Source: Pleurodeles waltl (Eukaryota > Chordata > Amphibia > Caudata > Salamandridae). Taken from it: a stretch of 64,000 bases of DNA. Of this stretch, positions 21,660 to 31,984 are shown piece after piece; position 1 is the stretch's first letter, and every line of letters starts with the position of its first letter. The position numbers were made by a program, and so were the translations under genes. Location: assembly GCF_031143425.1 (NCBI RefSeq), contig NC_090445.1, forward strand, positions 1,574,836,049 through 1,574,900,048. The letters are read 5' to 3'. Below the pieces are notes generated by a model that was given only the letters and a program-made list of their open reading frames with translations, had not been told where the DNA came from and searched no databases.

Positions 21660-22290
21660 CAACGAAGCCGATGGCTGCACCATGACCATCCAACACCGCA
21701 CTGAGTCACATTGCCCCGCTTCCACCATCGACCCTGGTCTCACTGACGCTGTCATCAGGCGCCTTCAACGAGCCACTGTTCACACCCCGACCTGTGGGCT
21801 CCACAATCCAGTATTGTCTGCTCACACCGCAGCCTGGGCCTCCCCGACGACGATAATCCTGCTGACACCAGAGCCGCTGCTTGCACCGTGGCCTGTGGAC
21901 ACCGCTCGTGAGGAGCACGAAGCACCATCCCGCACCGCAGCCCCGGTCCACCGATGCCAGCACCATCAACTCCTGTCTCGTCCCCAGGCATCCCTGCTTG
22001 CACCGGGGCCTCTGAACACCGCTTGTGAGGGTCACGAAGCACCTTGGTTTGGGCCTACCGACAACACCGCTTCCGCAACTAAGCCACTGCTGCCTGCACC
22101 GTGACCTGTGGTCACCGCACAGTGCTCCGCCCCGCTTCACACTGCAGCCCTGGTCTCACCGACAACGTTGGACGCCACCACCAAGCTGCTGCCTGCACCG
22201 TGACCTGTGGGCACCACACGTCGCATCGTCCCACTTCGCACCTTAGCCCCGACGCCATCCACACCAGTGGTCCTGTCTTCATGAGCCCGG
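21660..22290. repeat. About 100-bp minisatellite inside the LTR
   Basis: The landmark CTGCCTGCACCGTGACCTGTGG (shown here only as a landmark; variants differ) recurs with GCACCG at 21893, 22000, 22096 and 22195, spacings 107, 96 and 99 bp. An earlier partial unit lies near 21676. The unit is CpG- and C-rich. Long open frames in both directions across it are by-products of composition. Confidence 0.75.
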
Positions 22291-22875
22291 AGTTTGATCT
22301 GCAACGTGTGTGACTTCAAGGGCCCAAAGACTCCTGCACCGACTCTGGAACCGACACCGCGATGTCAGCGACGCCGCTTTCCGGAGCTCTCCGTGAGGAT
22401 CACCACACCCTACAAATACAAGGTACTGTTTGCGGGTCTTCTCGACACTGTAGCTGGCCCGTGACGCCATGACTGGCCTGAACTGTTGGTTTTGTTGCTC
22501 ACGACGCAGTGATAGCCCCAGGTGGAGCTATTGACTTCAAGGAACTGTATCTTTTAGTAAATCTTGCAAAATTCATATTTTTATTACTGTATGTTAGATT
22601 TGTATCGTATTTGGTCTTGTTTTAAATAGATAAATATTGGCTATTTTTCTAAAACTGGTATGGTGTCCTTTTGTAGTGTTTTCACTGTGTTACTGTGTGT
22701 TATGTGCAAATGCTTTACACATTGCTTCTGAGATAAGCCTGACTGCTCGTGCCATGCTATGAAGGGGGCAAGCAGGGGTTATCTAAGCAGGTATCTCTCT
22801 TATCTTGACTAGAGTGAGGGTTCCTACTTGGACAGGGTGCAAACCGACTGCCAGCTAGAGACCCCATTTCTAACA

Positions 22876-24364
22876 GATACTTGTATCCCAGCACAGACTG
22901 TAGTTGGCTTTCGGTCTTTCCTGGCACATTATTTAGCCCTGGCCTGAGGTCTGTGCCGTCTCACCTAGTTACACTTCACTTTTAGTCCTTTTATTGTTTT
23001 AGCATAGCTTTATTTTAGTGGAGGTGTTTTTCATTCTTTTATCAGTTACCCTTCAATGCAGAATGTGTTATTCATTTATTTGCACAACATTTTCATCTTG
23101 TGCTCAATCCAAAGCTGTACACAACATTTACTAGGTATTGCCAGTCCAAAGAGTACACTGTCTAACCTACACAGAAAAATATGTGCTGTCACATCAGAGC
23201 AGTTCTTAGAACAACAGATATATTATTATAAAGCATCACACTTCCCACAACATATGAGAGGGGACATTCCAACCAGGTTGCTATCTCATGATGCATTTTC
23301 TGTTGAAACTATTTGGTTTCTCTTCGTCTAAGTGGGAGGACTCCCAGCAGACTAACAAACCTCTTCTTCACCCCTGGATGCAGGTATGGGGGTTGGACTT
23401 CATTCCTGGCACCAAAAGGGCAGATTAGGGCAACCACTGCTACTTGCTCTCATGTGGAAACTTAGTAGTGTAGGTAGGGGTGTTAGACATGCTATTGTGA
23501 CAATATAGTGTGACTGTTCTGATGTTTCACTTTCCTGGTCACTGCTGTAATAATGCTGTGTTTCATTGTCTTCATAATTGCAATTCATGCCTTTTTACAT
23601 AGAAGGCAGTTGCTTCAATGAAAAACCTATTGAACCAAGATTCTGCTTCTGTTTCTGTTTTGTCTTTGCATGTATGAAACTTGTATAACTGAGAGCCACC
23701 ACAACATCCCTGAGGAGTCTTGAGTGTAATGTTATAGGCTGCCACAAATCACTCTTACCTTTGGTATTGGTAGAGTGCTGCTAGCTAGCCGGAAGGGTTA
23801 GGCCAACATCTGTCACAAAGTGTGGGATCAGACCCAGTCCTCCATGCTCGGTGGTGCTGCGGCCCAAAATCTAGCAGTCTTGTTACAACAACAGGAATCT
23901 ACAACACTGTGACTACTATATGCGTATGTCTCCGGGTTACCCCTTGATTATTCAAAATGCAATCTTTACATTATTACTATTGGTGCCTGTATTCAGTGCA
24001 TAACAGGCCGAGAATTGGGTCTCTGTCACTTTCGAGTGGACTTTTGAGATGATTTGCCATAGCTGCCTATAACCAGTGCATGCCTGCCCCCCCCCCCCCC
24101 CCAGACTTCTAGTTGCACTCTAAAGCAAATTTAACAGGGCTGACTGTAATTCAGTACATTCCTGTGATTTGCTTTTCTGTCACTCCTGAGCAGTTCCTAT
24201 AGAGCATTTACGTTGACTGGCTTTCATGAAGGCATTTGTAGGTAGGTCCTCTACTGTACAAACCCAGTCAAGAAGAAAAACTTAAGCCTTCTCAAAGATG
24301 GTTGGCAAGTACCGTCATGCGTAACAATAAAACACATACTCTATACTCATAACTCTCGCCCTTT
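22876..24364. other. Unassigned 1.5 kb with a 16-base poly-C run
   Basis: Downstream of the LTR I see no further element sequence. A C homopolymer lies at about 24087-24102. The open frame at 23056-23331 has no domain. Confidence 0.4.
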
Positions 24365-25030
24365 CAACTAGATACAAAAATAAATGAACGTAAAAAGTAA
24401 AGTGCATGCATGCTATCACTAACCTCTTCTCTCTGCACTACACATATAAGTGCATTGACCGATGCCAGGCTAAAAGGACCATTCTTTCCAATCACACATG
24501 ACACCAAAACACTTCCCACATAGACCACACTCATTCCTAAATCCCTTCAAACAGACTCAGCAACAAACTAACGTAAAGTGCATGTGTTCTAACCGCACTA
24601 GACACGTAAGCAGAGGCTGATATCAGGATACGAGAACCACTCTACCAATCACGCATGGCACCAAAACACTTCCCACATACACCACACGAATAGCTCAAAT
24701 CCCTTCAACCAGACACATCAAAATTAACATAAAGTGCACGTGTTTTAACCGCACTAGACACATAAGCACAGAGATGATGTTAGGATAGGAGCACCACCCC
24801 TGCCAATCACGCATGACATCAAAACACTTCCCACATACATCACACAAATAGCCCAAATCCCTTCCGATGCAGCAATAAATTAACGCAAAGTGCATGTGCT
24901 CTAACCGTACTAGACGACACAAAAGCACAGCGACTGATGTCAGGATACGAGCAGCACTCTTGCCCATCGGGTACGATGCCAAAACGCTTCCTACATAAGT
25001 CACAAATCTCTTCGTACCAAGCACTCCCGA
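24365..25030. repeat. Tandem array, period 156 bp, four copies
   Basis: The landmark AAAGTGCATG (with small changes) falls at about 24401, 24577, 24733 and 24889. The last two intervals are exactly 156 bp and the first is 176 bp. Each unit also contains CCAATCACGCATGACA and CAAAACACTTCCCACATA. Because 156 is divisible by three, a minus-strand frame (24695-25048) stays open through two units. The array abuts a hammerhead-like motif on the minus strand, so it may belong to a Penelope-like element; that link is inference. Confidence 0.8.
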
Positions 25031-25039
25031 GGTTGTGGT

Positions 25040-25080
25040 GTCGTACACGTCACCTGGTGTGCTTCAGCGACTCATCAGGG
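25040..25080 (-). other. Hammerhead-ribozyme-like core, decayed
   Basis: On the minus strand CTGATGA (complement at 25072-25078) is followed by GTCGCT, an 11-base loop and GGTGAC. These pair as a 6-bp stem with two G-U pairs, exactly where hammerhead stem II should be. The next bases are GTGT instead of the required GAAA, so it should be inactive. Penelope-like retroelements are known to carry hammerhead motifs. A chance match is possible. Confidence 0.4.
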
Positions 25081-25264
25081 GTATGACGCGCTGTGTAAAT
25101 GCTACTATAATACAATGTACAAAAGTGGCATCAGGTGAGCCGCGGATGGACTTTGATCCCTTGGAATAGAAAGTGTTTTGCGTGCAGATCGGTGGCACCG
25201 TCATGCACATATAGTGGAGGAATAGGTGACGGTGCCTAAAGAATTGACAGGGAACGCTTGTATA

Positions 25265-25690
25265 AAGGAAGCTCAGTCTCTCAGATGTACAATTATTCTT
25301 TATTAGATGAAACTGACAGGTAAGAGCTCGTCTAAGTGCCTTATCACTAAACAAGCACAAAAAATACCATGTAAGAGGCAGAGCAAACAAAAGAACAAGT
25401 GATGTGCCGAATAGTTAGTCAATAAAGGCAATCCTTCAAAAAAGGACTGCGATCACAGACTATCAACTAGTAAAGATAACAACACTATAGACTGCCAATA
25501 AAAGCCCACACAGGCCTCAAGGGCATGTGGTATTGTGGGGGCCCCGAGCAACAAGATCAGCAGAAGGGTGGTTGCCAGCCTTGGCATATAAAAATACTAG
25601 CGAATTGTTCGTGTTTTGCATTTCTAGAGCTGTTTGTGTCTGATACTTGCTTACGATTTTGTATAAAGACGTATTTACTCATTTCTCGAC
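25265..25690. repeat. Diverged segmental duplicate, copy 1
   Basis: The block containing TTCTTTATTAG, GACTGCCAATAAAAGCCCAC and GGGCATGTGGTATT recurs in the same order at 26335-26750. Identity is roughly three quarters by eye. Flanking sequence outside the blocks does not match. Confidence 0.75.
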
Positions 25691-26334
25691 AAGGTAAGAA
25701 TACCTCTATTTGCTTTAATAGAATTGAAGGAAGTTTAGGCACCTCTAAAATAGTTTTGAACTGTTTTCCTTTCTTATATGCTAATTTAAGTTTATATTAC
25801 AAAGAGAAGGGAAATATTGTCTGTTATTCAAATTTCCAAGTTTTTTACTGGCCTTTACATAAAAACAATTGCCTTGCTGTAAAATCCTGGCGAGGGCGAA
25901 ACCCCAATCAGCAGTGAGTAGGGAATGGGAAAGAAAAGGCGAAAGCATGGGAAGACAAGTACAAAATGAGCATGTGGGAAAAGCTTTACCCCTGTGCCCG
26001 TGCCATATTATGAAAGAGGTTGGGCACAGTCAAATCTCTCTCTCTCTAGCAGGAACATTAATCACAAGAGTTAGCTTGAAATGTTTTATTTCTCCTGAAA
26101 GCTGGATGCCCAAGAAAATCTGTAGCAAGTGCTTTTGAATCGTGAGCTATTGCCAAACCCAGCACCCCCTCCTGAGTCAGTGCCCCCCTCCAGATCAGCG
26201 CCCAGTGCGACTGCGCTGGTCACACTGCCCTAAAGCCGGCCCTGACTCGATCACACCAATATGTTGGAGGTGAAAAGTCACTGTTTCATGCCAAAAGAAT
26301 GGATGGGAAACATCTCACTCTTGGCTTGTAAAAC
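25691..26334. other. Unassigned spacer between duplicates
   Basis: It holds a short TC microsatellite near 26034-26048 and nothing else recognisable. If the duplicates were LTR-like, this would be the interior, but no coding motif is present. Confidence 0.35.
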
Positions 26335-26750
26335 GAAGGGTCAGTCTCTTGGAAGCACACATTCTTTATTAGTGGAAACAGACAGGTATGAGCTAGTCCG
26401 GGTGTCTTATCAGAAACAAGTTTAAGGAACACCAGGTAAGAGCCAAAGCAAACAAACGAACAAGTGAAGCGTGGATTAGTTTGTCAATAACGACGATCCT
26501 GCAAAAAAGACTCTGTGTGCACACAGACTACCCGACCAGTAAAGATACAAAACACTACAGACTGCCAATAAAAGCCCACGCAGACTTCAGGGGCATGTGG
26601 TATTACGGGTGCCTCGATCAGCAAGGTCAGCAGAAGGGTAGTTGCCATCTTTTTAGAAACAAACTAGCTATTTGTTAATTTCTTTCATTTCTAGAGAAGT
26701 TTGCAAATGGTGCCTGCATAAGACCTTGTGTAAAAAAGTTGTGGATCATC
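26335..26750. repeat. Diverged segmental duplicate, copy 2
   Basis: This is the counterpart of 25265-25690, in direct orientation about 1.07 kb downstream. Similarity fades after the shared CATTTCTAGAG near 26690. Confidence 0.75.
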
Positions 26751-26984
26751 TACAAACATGAATGTTTATGGACATTCTCAAAGTCTGATCTGACAATTGT
26801 CCATCATGGAAATCATTGTAATTTACTCCAGCCAAGGGCTGTAATAACTTTCCTTCCAAGATGGGAAGGGAAACGGATCACTATTCTGGATATGTTGGGA
26901 AAGGGCTTTCTCCATGGAAAAAAATGTTTTCCTGTGAAGAAGAAAAACGTTTGCCTTTTCAAAAGGGCCCCATTTTCCTTACAA

Positions 26985-28535
26985 AGAAGTAGCGCGGCTG
27001 CTGCAAATATCAAGGGGATGGGGGATGATTGGGGGGGTGGAAATAAATAATAAATAAAAGACGAATTACCGTTTGTCGCCACCGCCGCCATCCTCTCCCG
27101 CTGCCTTGCTCGTCCTCCTTTCCTGTTCTGGTGTCCCATCATCTGCTGGGACACCAGAACAGGGTCCCCAGCAATCCTGGCACAGCTTTCATGCTCAAGC
27201 TAGCATGAAAGTAGTGTCAGGATTGGTTGAGCGTTTCGGACTGCTGCTTAAACACAACCCTATGGTCTGTGCAGTTTCTCCAGTCTGGCTGTGTACACAG
27301 CTGGGCTGGAGAAAACTAAGGCCCTCATTACAACCCTGGCGGACGGTGTAATGTTGGCGGTAGGACCGCAAACAGGCTGGTGGTAATTACCACCCCATTA
27401 TGACATTGGTGGTTTGGCACATGACAAACCGCCAATGTACCACACCTTCCGCCACGGCGGTAATGACAGCCCGGCTGGAGACAACGGTCTCCAGCCCGGC
27501 AGCAGCCACTAGTCCGCCTGCGGGATCATGACCCCGCATACCACCATGGATTTCATGGATTTTGAACCGCCACAAAAACAATGGCGGTAGGCACTATCAG
27601 TGCCAGGGAATGAGTTCCCTGGCACTGATAGGGGGCTCCCTCTCCCCCCTCCCAGGACTCCACCCCCCAAACCAACGACCCCCCTACCACCCCCCAAAGG
27701 TGGTAGGGCCTCCTCCCACCCCTGCCCTCAACCCCCATAGGCACCCCAAACATACCTCCCACTCACGCACACACACACCACTCACACACATACAGGCGCA
27801 CTTGCAAGCACACATGCACACATACATACACGTTACATCCCCACTACACACATCACAAACCCAGCAAACATACACACACCCACATACACCCTCTAAACAC
27901 TCACACTCACACCCCCATTCACGCACACACCACACAACAGCCCCCCAACCCCCTCCCATGTCGGACGATCACCTTACCTGATTCGGTGGTCCTCCGGGAG
28001 GGAACGGGTTCCATGGGGGCTACTCCGCCGCCAGCACCCGGTCACCAGAACACCGCCACATCGAATAATGGCATGTAATTCGGTGGGCGGTGTTCTGATG
28101 ACGTAGCGGTGATGGAGGAGCAACCTCCACTGCACCGCCGACCGCCAGTATGGCTGTTGGCGGCTCTCCGACCAGATAATGGTGGAGGGACACCACCAGT
28201 CATAATATGGTTGGCGGAAGACCGCCAACACCGGCGGTCTTCGGTCCGGCCGAACCTCGGCGGTCTTTCAAAAAGACCGCCGGGGTTGGAATGAGGGCCT
28301 AAGTGTGCATATGTGTTTGGACGGCCATCTTAGGCTGTCCAAACACAAAGCACACTTAGTGCACTCAATTCCTCGTCCCCCCCCCTCCTCCCATGGCCCA
28401 GCCCTGCCCCACCCTTCACATGCTGGCTGAGCGAGTAGCAGAAAAATGAAATAATATTGAAGTATTGTTTTATTTTTCTGCTGCAGGCTCGTAGCCAGTG
28501 GGGCAATCCACCATTGTTGAGGAGATGCCCCTGCG
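26985..28535. mobile_element. hAT-like element interrupted by a 980-bp MITE
   Basis: Its left part (GCTGCAAATATCAAGGGG, a GCCGCC block, GGCTGTGTACACAG) and right part (CTGTCCAAACACA, then a hairpin at about 28437-28481) align with the continuous copy at 9985-10541. The gap is filled precisely by the element at 27320-28299 and its TAA duplication. The 3' hairpin has arms beginning GCAGAAAAATGAAATAATA. Terminal repeats are too worn to fix the outer ends. Confidence 0.65.
27320..28299. mobile_element. 980-bp GC-rich Harbinger-like MITE with TAA duplication
   Basis: The ends are GGCCCTCATTACAACCCTGG and CCGGGGTTGGAATGAGGGCC, a long inverted pair, flanked by TAA on both sides (27317-27319 and 28300-28302). 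The interior is rich in GGCGG and CCGCC motifs on both strands. It includes a hairpin around GGCACTATCAGTGCCAGGGA and its complement, and a CA/ACAC-rich run at about 27765-27930. No transposase is encoded. Open frames in it are short and compositional. The empty site survives in the paralogous element near 10295. Confidence 0.88.
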
Positions 28536-29761
28536 AGGAAGTCAAAGCTATGTAGACCGGATGCACAAGACGCTTTTTTTGGAATTATGGAAGGTGCTGC
28601 AAATGCTGGTGCAGGCCTCTGTGTACTACAGGAAGCACTAGTGCACCATAAAGGGAGCTCCCTCATTGGCAGGGGGAAACTCTTTGCCTCTGCACTCTTG
28701 CCATATTAAACACATGAACACTGAGGCAGAGATGGCAGGAGGCTCAGTGAATGTGCCCCATAAAGAGGTGGAGCACAGTCAGTGCATCACCCAAGGGCAG
28801 CCCCTGCAGCAGGGGTCAGTGGATCCAATGGACTCTCCAGACATCCCCTTGCATGTGGATGGAATCACTAACTTACAGGGAAATCTCTGTTCCCCTTTTT
28901 AAAGCAAGCTTGGTGCCACCTGCACCGTGAAAGACGGAGAGTCTGTTTCAGAGACCCACTCTATGTACAACACAGCCCCTAAAGAGCAAAGTATGATAGC
29001 CCCCCGCTCTGGAATACAGTTTGGTATTGTTTGTAGCTTTGAAAATTTTTAAATAGCTAAGAAAAATTAATGTACAGAATTATGTGATCCAAAAGTCAAA
29101 ATATCCGTATCCAACCTCCTGCTTCTGGCAGGAACGTGTTGCGAGCCATTTAGGAGTATGTGGGAATCAAGAGATCTTGGACTGAACTTTCCATCCTAAA
29201 CATATATCAGTCAAATTGCAATCATCTACATGACTGGGGAGCGACACTAAACTAACCTTGCCTTCATTGCCTTTCTGTATGCTGTATAGCCGGTGGTCAC
29301 AGACTGAATGTGACCCGAGCGATTCGGTCCCCATAAGAGTAAAGGATTGAAAGAGGAACTCTTATGTCAATTGCACTTAAAAAAAAAAAATCAGTGATTA
29401 ACTTGTACAAAAAAAGTGCTAAGGCCTAAGATTTTCTTGAGGAGTCACATATAGGCTGATTTTGACAATGCCCATTGCTGGTGCTGTACACTGCAACCAC
29501 AGTGCCTTCGCTATAATTCTGTTCCTTTCTCTCATATTGTTCCTCTGTCAATCCTATGGCTTTGTGCAGCATTTTTACAGTACCCAATTAGATTTGGGCA
29601 GTTTTACACAAGGCAAACACCAGCTCAAATTAAGCGTTATGCAAAATCGAAGATGTGAATCTTTTTTTTTTTTACAAAAAGATACTATGCTTCGATTGGA
29701 AGGAAGTTTATAAGCCCTTATAATACCTAGACAGAAAACCACTTGGGCATCGCATTTTAGT
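28536..29761. other. Unassigned 1.2 kb
   Basis: No recognisable gene or element, apart from short poly-A tracts near 29380. The open frames are short and without motifs. Confidence 0.4.
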
Positions 29762-30455
29762 CAGTGCTTAACTTGTAAAAGAAAGGATACCAGTACCCAG
29801 GACATTGCTCAGAAGCCCCTGGTCGGTGCAATGAATGCCATCTCAAACCTCTTCTGAAATAAGAGCTACTTATGTTTAATAAAAATCATACTGAGCTACT
29901 AATATTACTAGTGTTGTCTAGACAACGTTATGTTAGTAGCCGCCCCGTGCAATACTGCAAGCGGCGATTACCTCAGTGAATGAGGCAGGATTGACAGTAC
30001 TAGTGCAAGAAATGTTTTATCAACTTGAAAGCTAGATATAGTTTGGAAATAATTTAACCTTTTTTCTCCAAACATCATCTAATGAGCTCTTAAAATAGAC
30101 GCAATTTCATCTTAAATACACAATTTTCAACCTTTGGTGGTCTTGTGTATTCATCCAAGCAAAAGCCTTTAATTTAGTAGACTTGGCTGCACATAGAAGA
30201 GCTACTTATAGGTAGCTGAAGAGCTCTTATAACAACTGTAGGGCACTCCCTCTCCCCTTTTATCTTACTCTTTCAGGTTCCTGCATTCTCTCCTTCTGAT
30301 ATTTTTTGAGTATTTCTCTTCTTTCGTCCTTGTGTTTTGTGCGTTTTTCCTCTCTTGCATCCAGAAAATGTCTGGTGCAGAGAAATAGGTGGTGGCTCCC
30401 AAAAAATGAGTGCTTGTGGCCCCCGCCTGCAACCACCGACTCAAAAGAAGCACTG
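29762..30455. mobile_element. 694-bp hAT-like element, CAGTGCTTAA family
   Basis: It begins CAGTGCTTAACTTGTAAAAG and ends near AAAGAAGCACTG. Flanking octamers are ATTTTAGT and TTTTTAGC, six of eight identical, again suggesting a decayed hAT duplication. Both outer parts align with the 337-bp copy at 3943-4279, including a pyrimidine-rich block and the GCAGAGAAATAxGTG region. The extra length comes from about 360 bp in the middle (near 29870-30230), either an insertion here or a deletion in the short copy. Confidence 0.65.
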
Positions 30456-30534
30456 TTTTTAGCACGTGGGCATCTCACATGCAACGCACAAGGTAGGGAA
30501 GCAGGGGTTGAAGGCTGATAATATGATTACTATA

Positions 30535-30720
30535 TGCATGCTGGTTTTTCAATATATTAGATCAAAAGCCTGAAGAAAACCCATAATGCGGCTGCCCACT
30601 TGATTTTTGGGATGAACACAATAGTATGTGCCATCACCCTAACTAAAGATTCTCTTCAGCTCTCTTTGGCTCCTCTATGAAAAAACATAATTGAGTTACA
30701 AATATAGTTGAGCTGCCTCA
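30535..30720 (+). pseudogene. LINE reverse-transcriptase C-terminal scrap
   Basis: A plus-strand reading contains AAHLIFGM and LQLSLAPL, resembling the VQNAAARLIF...LHWLP region after the CR1/L2 RT core. It is very short and frameshifted, so the assignment rests on two motifs. Confidence 0.45.
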
Positions 30721-30847
30721 TTTACAAATGTTTATAACTGGAACTGCAATACCTTTGCAAACCCCCCCCCGGCCTGGATAGCTACTCCCTGAAGTACACA
30801 GAAATAATTCAGTTGTGCTCTGTCTGCTGTAACAACAAATAAACATA

Positions 30848-31457
30848 GGGGCATATTTATAAGAAAAATGGCAGTTCCTCGCTGCATCTCTTCTAAAACA
30901 CAAGGAAGGTACAATATTTAACAGAATACGGCGCATACCGGTGTTTCTCCCTGTGCCAAATTGGCAGCCAAGTGCCAACTCAGACACACTTGCACCATGG
31001 TGTAAGGATGACTGCGTTGCGGGGGAGATTGTTTTTGTACAGAAGGGACATCTTCCTGCACAAAAACAATCTTTAATGGCTATTTGCTCCTTCTATGTGT
31101 GCAGCACATATAGAAAGAGCAAAAAAACAAGGAGAAAAGCATTTCTCCTAGTTGCGTCATGGTAACACCACCCTTGGGGTGGCGTTAGATTTTGGTGCTG
31201 CCTCATGTTTATGAAATCTTGTAAATCTGGGGAAGCATCAAAATGCAATGGGTGTTGCTGGGGATCGCCCGCAGCAACACCCATTGAACATCCGTTACAT
31301 GCAAAGTGCTGCATATTAAGAGGCTGTATTTACAAGGTGGTGTAAGCCCCAAAAAAGTGGTTTAACGCCGCTTGTAAATATGGTACAGTGTACAGCGCCA
31401 CCAGAGCATCACAACAAGTGAGGCTCCGCTGGTGCTTGGGGCTTGTAAATATGCCCC
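30848..31457. mobile_element. 610-bp MITE with GGGGCATATTTATAAG ends
   Basis: GGGGCATATTTATAAG at the left pairs with CTTGTAAATATGCCCC at the right. Internal inverted pairs include TTTTTGTACAGAAGG with its near complement and GGGTGTTGCTG with CAGCAACACCC. No target duplication could be matched, so the ends may be slightly off. It has the same general architecture as the other foldback MITEs here. Confidence 0.6.
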
Positions 31458-31984
31458 AAAGTCCGTAGGTGCAGGTCATGCACGAAGTGTAAACTGTAAA
31501 TAGTATGAAAGATAAGCATTAACTGTTGGCTTGGTTTGTTGCTTAGAAGTGTTGCAGGATGCATGCCTGTGCAGATGAAGAAAAAAAAGCCCACAGCTAA
31601 GGGGTGCAGATCTTCTATGGCACATTTGAGAGGTACACACAGTAAACAACCTAGAGATATCTTCTATACAGCACATGCAGATTATGCCCTATGCGTATTG
31701 CAGGCATGGGTGCTGGGCACAAAACATGGCTGCAGGCCCAGCACCCACAGGACATTATTTGTGGCCATGCTCTATCAGCAATCCATGCTTGGTAACTGTT
31801 CACAAATTATGATCTTACACCATGCCCTGTGCACTATAGAAGAAGGGCATGACCACAGGCCACGTTCTGTAAGTACTGTGGATATGTGTACTGGGTGCAA
31901 AGCATGGCAACATGGCTTGTCCCCTCTCAGTACCCACAAGCCATTGCCTCAGGCCATACCCTAAGGTACAGATACATGGGTATT
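31458..31984. other. Unassigned 0.5 kb
   Basis: An open plus-strand frame of 142 aa (31536-31964) crosses this stretch. It has no recognisable domain and overlaps repeated phrases (GGTGCTGGGCACAAAACATGG and a similar one near 31890), so I treat it as non-coding. Confidence 0.35.

Larger units (their letters stand above)
20306..22875 (+). mobile_element. 3' LTR of the gag-pro element (2570 bp)
   Basis: It opens TGTTGGAAATGG and closes CCATTTCTAACA, the TG...CA convention with a short inverted end. The polypurine tract lies just outside. A TATA box (TATAAAAA) is at 21324-21331, giving a likely U3/R boundary near 21350. The start is homologous to the LTRs at 36206 and 45698 (shared GTGCTAAAGTG and CACTTGCCAGGCCT blocks), and so is the end. 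Between about 21660 and 22290 it carries a roughly 100-bp tandem repeat absent from the others. No 5-bp duplication matches across it, as expected for one LTR of a longer element. Confidence 0.85.

Noticed and set aside
21532..22104. 190-aa open frame
   Set aside because: It lies wholly in an LTR across the GC-rich minisatellite and has overlapping open frames on both strands.
24695..25048. CDVCGKCF phrase suggesting a C2H2 zinc finger
   Set aside because: The His pair is absent and the phrase is produced by a 156-bp non-coding tandem repeat, not by 84-bp zinc-finger units.
27765..27930. CA/ACAC-rich run considered as telomeric or satellite sequence
   Set aside because: It is irregular, short and confined to one MITE; no vertebrate telomere hexamer array is present.
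31536..31964. 142-aa plus-strand open frame
   Set aside because: It contains internally repeated DNA phrases and no recognisable domain; upstream and downstream sequence is transposon-derived.
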